Assembly (NCBI GenBank): GCA_945925985.1
Contig: CAMELV010000005.1
Location: forward strand, 107,096-171,095
Reading direction: 5' to 3'
Origin: Comamonas sp. lk
GTDB taxonomy: Bacteria > Pseudomonadota > Gammaproteobacteria > Burkholderiales > Burkholderiaceae_C
DNA length: 64,000 nucleotides
This document shows, one piece after another, positions 60,751 through 64,000 of the stretch. How positions within the stretch are numbered: position 1 is the stretch's first letter; every line of letters begins with the position of its first letter. The notes under the pieces were generated by a model. It searched no databases. It saw only the letters and a program-made list of their open reading frames with translations, and had not been told where the DNA came from. Both the position numbers and the translations under genes were made by a program.

Positions 60751-61745
60751 GCGGCCTCCTGCGTGGCGCCGGTCAGAACCATCGGCTGAGTCAGCCGCTG
60801 ACGCAGGATGCTCTCGAAGTGGTCAGGATCGTGTGCTTTAAGCATGCTGGCCTCTCGCGGCAAGTAGAAGTCCCACAGGCGCGACAGCCAAAACCGCAGT
60901 GCGGCGGCACGCAGCATGGCGGGCAGTAAACGCCGTTCGGCGCCGGTCAGCGGGCGCACGCCCTCATAGGCGGTGATAAAGCTGTCGGCCCGCGCGGGGT
61001 CAGGGCGGCCGGTGGCCAGGTCCACACACCAGTCGTTCAGGCACACCGCCAAGTCAAACAGCCAACTGTCCACGCCCGCGAAGTAAAAGTCAAAGAAGCC
61101 GGTCAACCGAGGCTCACCGTCAATTTGCTCGAACATCACGTTGTCACGGAACAGGTCGGCGTGGATGGGACCGCGCGGCAGCGCCGCGTAGTAGGCGCTC
61201 TGGGCCACGTGAACCTGGTACGCCAGCTCGCTTTGAATCAACTCTGCCTGTGCCGGGCTCAGGTAGGGCAGCACCACCGGGACCGTGTTTTGCCACCAGT
61301 CGAGACCGCGCAGGTTTGGTTGTCGCAGCTCAAAGTCGCGACCCGCCAAGTGCATGCGGGCCAGCATGTCACCCACGGCCGCGCAGTGCACGGCTTGGGG
61401 CTGCAGTTCGCTGCTGCCGCGCAAGCGATCCACCACGGCGGTCGGCTTGCCCTTCAGCGCAAATACCAGGTCACCGTCGCGGTCGGCAGTGGGGTCAGGC
61501 ACCGGGATGCCACGCAGAGCCAGGTGTTTCATGAGCCGCAGGTAGAACGGCAGTTGCTCAAAACTGAGCCGCTCAAACAGGGTGAGCACCAGTTCGCGCC
61601 GATGGCCGTCCAACTCGGTGGTGACAAAGTAATTGGTGTTTTCAATGCCGCCGGAGCAGCCCTGCAGACTCAGAAGCTGGCCCAGTTGCAGTTGCTGCAG
61701 CAGCGCGCCGGCCTCCTGTGCCGAGACTTCGGTGTAGACCGCCAT
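60747..61745 (-). CDS. thrB: homoserine kinase, aminoglycoside-phosphotransferase fold
   Basis: This 332-residue enzyme matches the beta- and alphaproteobacterial ThrB that phosphorylates homoserine for threonine synthesis. Seen are MAVYTEVSAQEAGALL at the start, GIENTNYFV, the catalytic loop IHADLFRDNVMF and metal-binding GFFDFYFAGVDSWLFDLA. It is unlike the GHMP-type ThrB of enterobacteria. The start is 5 bp after the DUF2782 gene and it overlaps the next gene by 4 bp. Confidence 0.93.
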   Translation of the reverse strand: MAVYTEVSAQEAGALLQQLQLGQLLSLQGCSGGIENTNYFVTTELDGHRRELVLTLFERLSFEQLPFYLRLMKHLALRGIPVPDPTADRDGDLVFALKGKPTAVVDRLRGSSELQPQAVHCAAVGDMLARMHLAGRDFELRQPNLRGLDWWQNTVPVVLPYLSPAQAELIQSELAYQVHVAQSAYYAALPRGPIHADLFRDNVMFEQIDGEPRLTGFFDFYFAGVDSWLFDLAVCLNDWCVDLATGRPDPARADSFITAYEGVRPLTGAERRLLPAMLRAAALRFWLSRLWDFYLPREASMLKAHDPDHFESILRQRLTQPMVLTGATQEAA

Positions 61746-61750
61746 GGTGC

Positions 61751-62050
61751 TTAGAAAATTGCTATTTTCCAGCTGCGCTGGCCGCTGCCGGGTTGCACCT
61801 GGTAGCTTGGCATGTCACCCTTGGGCTGCACCGTGATGCTGCGGGTTTCGCCGCCGACTCTGAGCTCCTCGATGCGGGAACCGGCATCTTCAATTTGGAT
61901 GCGTTCGGTTCGTTTTTCTACACCCGCACTCTGGGCCTCTGGGCGAGTTCCTCCGGCCGAGCTTGGGTTTGGGGCGGTGGTCTGGGCTTGGCACAAGCTC
62001 AAACCGGCAAGAAACAGGGGCAAAATAAGTGGTGCACGCATGGCCGGCAT
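61751..62050 (-). CDS. exported DUF2782-family protein
   Basis: This 99-residue protein has a signal peptide (LILPLFLAGLSLCQAQ) and the DUF2782 core IQIEDAGSRIEELRVGGETR and ITVQPKGDMPSYQVQPG. The family often lies beside polA and thrB in betaproteobacteria, as here. Function unknown. ATG 62050 is 43 bp from the divergent polA start. Confidence 0.85.
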   Translation of the reverse strand: MPAMRAPLILPLFLAGLSLCQAQTTAPNPSSAGGTRPEAQSAGVEKRTERIQIEDAGSRIEELRVGGETRSITVQPKGDMPSYQVQPGSGQRSWKIAIF

Positions 62051-62093
62051 TGTAGAACCAGTGGCCTGGCCCGGTCACAGGCAAAATGGCAAT

Positions 62094-64000
62094 ATGACCG
62101 AAATTCCAACGCCGCCCAAAACTCTGCTCTTGGTCGATGGCTCAAGCTACCTGTACCGGGCATTTCATGCCATGCCTGACCTGCGTGCCGTGCCTGGCGA
62201 CCCCGCCAGCCCGCCCACCGGCGCCATCCGCGGCATGATCAATATGCTGCAAAAGCTGCGCAAAGATGTGCCGGCCGACTATGCTGCCTGCGTGTTTGAC
62301 GCGCACGGCCCGACCTTTCGCGACGCCATCTACCCCGAGTACAAGGGCCACCGCTCGCCCATGCCTGATGACCTGCGCGCCCAGATCGCGCCGATCCATG
62401 AGGTGGTTCGGCTGATGGGCTGGAAAATTCTGGACGTGCCGGGTGTCGAGGCTGACGACGTGATCGGTACCCTGGCCGTGATTGCCGCCGGGCAAGGCGT
62501 CGAGGTGACCGTCAGCAGCGGCGACAAAGATCTGGCGCAGCTGGTCAATTCGCACATCACGATTGTGGACACCATGAACGGCCGCCGGCGCGATGTGGCC
62601 GGGGTCGAGGCCGAATTTGGTGTGCCACCGCACCTGATGGTCGATTACCAGACCCTGGTGGGTGATGCCGTGGACAACGTGCCCGGCGTGGCCAAGGTTG
62701 GCCCCAAGACCGCCGCCAAGTGGCTGCAAGAGTACGGCTCGCTGGCGGCGGTGGTGGCCCATGTGGACGAGATCAAGGGCGTGGCCGGCGAGAACCTGAA
62801 GAAAGCGCTGGACTGGCTGCCCACCGGTCGGCAACTGCTCAGCATCAAGCTGGATTGCGACCTGAATGGCTGGGTGCCAGGCCTGCCTGCTCTTGATGCC
62901 ATCGCCACCGGGGTAGAAGACGCGGGCGCTTTGCGCGGTTTTTACGAAAGATTCGGGTTTAAGGGGCTGGCCCGTGCCATCGCTGGCGGCGACGCTGTGG
63001 CCTCGCCGGCCGGCCGCAAGCCGCGCGCCAGCGAACCCGGTTTGTTTGACGAACCCGCGGCCCCCGCCGCGCCAGCCCCGCTGCGGGCCAGCGAGCTGGT
63101 GTACGAGACTGTGCTGGACTGGCCCACTTTTGAGCGCTGGCAGGCCCGGCTCCAGGCGGCCGAGCTGGTGGCGCTGGACACCGAGACCACCTCGCTCAAC
63201 GAAATGCGCGCCGAGATCGTGGGCCTGAGTTTTTCGGTGCAGCCCGGCGAGGCCGTCTACGTGCCGCTGGCGCACGACTACCCGGGCGCTCCCGACCAGT
63301 TGCCACGCGCCGAGGTGCTGGCACGGCTCAAGCCCTGGCTGGAGGATGCCAGCCGGCCCAAGCTGGGCCAGCATGTCAAGTACGACCGCCATGTGTTTGC
63401 CAACCACGGCATCGAGGTGAAGGGCTACGTCCACGACACCATGCTGCAGAGCTATGTGCTCGAAGTCCACAAACCCCACGGCCTGGCCAGCCTGGCCGAG
63501 CGCCACCTGGGGCGCGGCGGCATCAGCTATGAGGACCTGTGCGGCAAGGGCGCCGGACAGATGTCGTTCTCGCAGGTGGACATTGCCCGCGCTGCCGAGT
63601 ACTCATGCGAAGACTCGGACCAGACGCTTGATGTGCACCGCGCTCTGTGGCCTAGCTTGGAAGCCGATGACAAACTGCGTTTCATTTACCAGCTGGAAAT
63701 CGCCAGCAGTGAGGCCCTGTACCGGATTGAGCGCAACGGCGTGCTGATCGACGCGCCCATGTTGGCGGTGCAAAGCCACGAGCTGGGCAACCGCATTCTT
63801 CAGCTCGAGGGTGAGGCCCACACCCTGGCCGGCCAGCCCTTCAACCTGGGCAGCCCCAAGCAGATTGGCGAGATTTTTTTCACCCAACTCGGTCTGCCGG
63901 TGGTCAAAAAAACCGCGACCGGCGCCCCCAGTACCGACGAAGAAGTGCTGGAAAAACTGGCCGAAGACTACCCGCTGCCGGCCAAAATTCTGGAGCACCG
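62094..64000 (+). CDS. polA: DNA polymerase I, N-terminal part (3' end outside window)
   Basis: This 5' part of polA, about 635 codons, runs off the right edge. The 5'-3' exonuclease domain begins LLLVDGSSYLYRAFHA and has GVEADDVIGTLA and SGDKDLAQLV. The 3'-5' exonuclease domain (about 340-510) keeps its metal-binding acids in VALDTETTSLN, LGQHVKYDRHVF and YSCEDSDQTL, so proofreading looks intact. The polymerase domain begins near RIERNGVLIDAPML. It acts in repair and Okazaki-fragment processing. Confidence 0.96.
   Translation, partial: MTEIPTPPKTLLLVDGSSYLYRAFHAMPDLRAVPGDPASPPTGAIRGMINMLQKLRKDVPADYAACVFDAHGPTFRDAIYPEYKGHRSPMPDDLRAQIAPIHEVVRLMGWKILDVPGVEADDVIGTLAVIAAGQGVEVTVSSGDKDLAQLVNSHITIVDTMNGRRRDVAGVEAEFGVPPHLMVDYQTLVGDAVDNVPGVAKVGPKTAAKWLQEYGSLAAVVAHVDEIKGVAGENLKKALDWLPTGRQLLSIKLDCDLNGWVPGLPALDAIATGVEDAGALRGFYERFGFKGLARAIAGGDAVASPAGRKPRASEPGLFDEPAAPAAPAPLRASELVYETVLDWPTFERWQARLQAAELVALDTETTSLNEMRAEIVGLSFSVQPGEAVYVPLAHDYPGAPDQLPRAEVLARLKPWLEDASRPKLGQHVKYDRHVFANHGIEVKGYVHDTMLQSYVLEVHKPHGLASLAERHLGRGGISYEDLCGKGAGQMSFSQVDIARAAEYSCEDSDQTLDVHRALWPSLEADDKLRFIYQLEIASSEALYRIERNGVLIDAPMLAVQSHELGNRILQLEGEAHTLAGQPFNLGSPKQIGEIFFTQLGLPVVKKTATGAPSTDEEVLEKLAEDYPLPAKILEH

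Noticed and set aside
62142..63506. 454-codon frame opposite polA
   Set aside because: Antisense shadow; polA is clear on the plus strand and runs off the window.
1..64000. tRNA, rRNA or complete insertion sequences
   Set aside because: None recognised on reading both strands; no transposase-like protein is present.

Overview
The window looks like a chromosomal segment of a Burkholderiales bacterium, most likely Comamonadaceae (Rhodoferax/Polaromonas-like). The basis is high GC, Bug-type tripartite-tricarboxylate binding proteins, housekeeping genes of betaproteobacterial type (guaC, an aminoglycoside-phosphotransferase-like thrB, a DUF2782 gene beside polA), and a family of about 60-bp extragenic repeats that I recall from this family. 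The assignment is inferred; no rRNA or marker search was possible.

Layout. (1) 1-3710: end of an acyl-CoA dehydrogenase gene, an ADP-forming acyl-CoA ligase and a CaiD-like carnitinyl-CoA dehydratase, plus strand. (2) 3799-11913: a cytosolic PhnD-like binding protein and a membrane fatty-acid-desaturase-type enzyme, divergent from a GcvA-like LysR regulator, then a complete dipeptide/oligopeptide-type ABC transporter. (3) 11937-26537: the first MttB-family methyltransferase without pyrrolysine (minus); serine dehydratase, a hydantoinase-A-like protein, a dimethylglycine-dehydrogenase-like flavoprotein, an MDR oxidoreductase, a Bug protein and a BMP-like protein (plus); then an aldehyde dehydrogenase remnant, a VapBC module, the intact aldehyde dehydrogenase and a beta-hydroxyacid-dehydrogenase-type protein (minus). 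(4) 26898-36096: one long minus-strand operon, mttB2 - dimethylglycine dehydrogenase - soxB - soxD - soxA - soxG. (5) 36197-41298: two transporters, a Bug protein, a maleate-isomerase-like protein and an FAD monooxygenase. (6) 41418-45153: an MFS protein, a secreted Cys-rich repeat protein, an exported protein and a broken galE. (7) 45387-49263: phnCDE divergent from phnM. (8) 49482-64000: a Sel1-AAA-AAA protein, a hydrolase, a second toxin-antitoxin pair, guaC, a truncated sbtA, a zinc-ribbon protein, uvrD, a DUF2782-thrB-membrane protein-FecR operon and the start of polA.

How it works together. Regions 1-4 read as an aerobic route for quaternary or tertiary methylamines (carnitine, betaines or dimethylglycine). 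An ABC importer brings in the compound. CaiD, acyl-CoA dehydrogenase, CoA-ligase and aldehyde dehydrogenase enzymes would trim side chains. The MttB-type enzymes would remove a methyl group. The dimethylglycine-dehydrogenase-type and heterotetrameric sarcosine oxidase enzymes would oxidise the remaining methyls onto tetrahydrofolate, giving glycine. Serine dehydratase would then take glycine-derived serine to pyruvate. The pairing of two MttB homologues without pyrrolysine with two FAD/GcvT fusion enzymes, and no corrinoid protein in view, is the most likely place for undescribed biology. The final 15 kb is mostly ordinary housekeeping.
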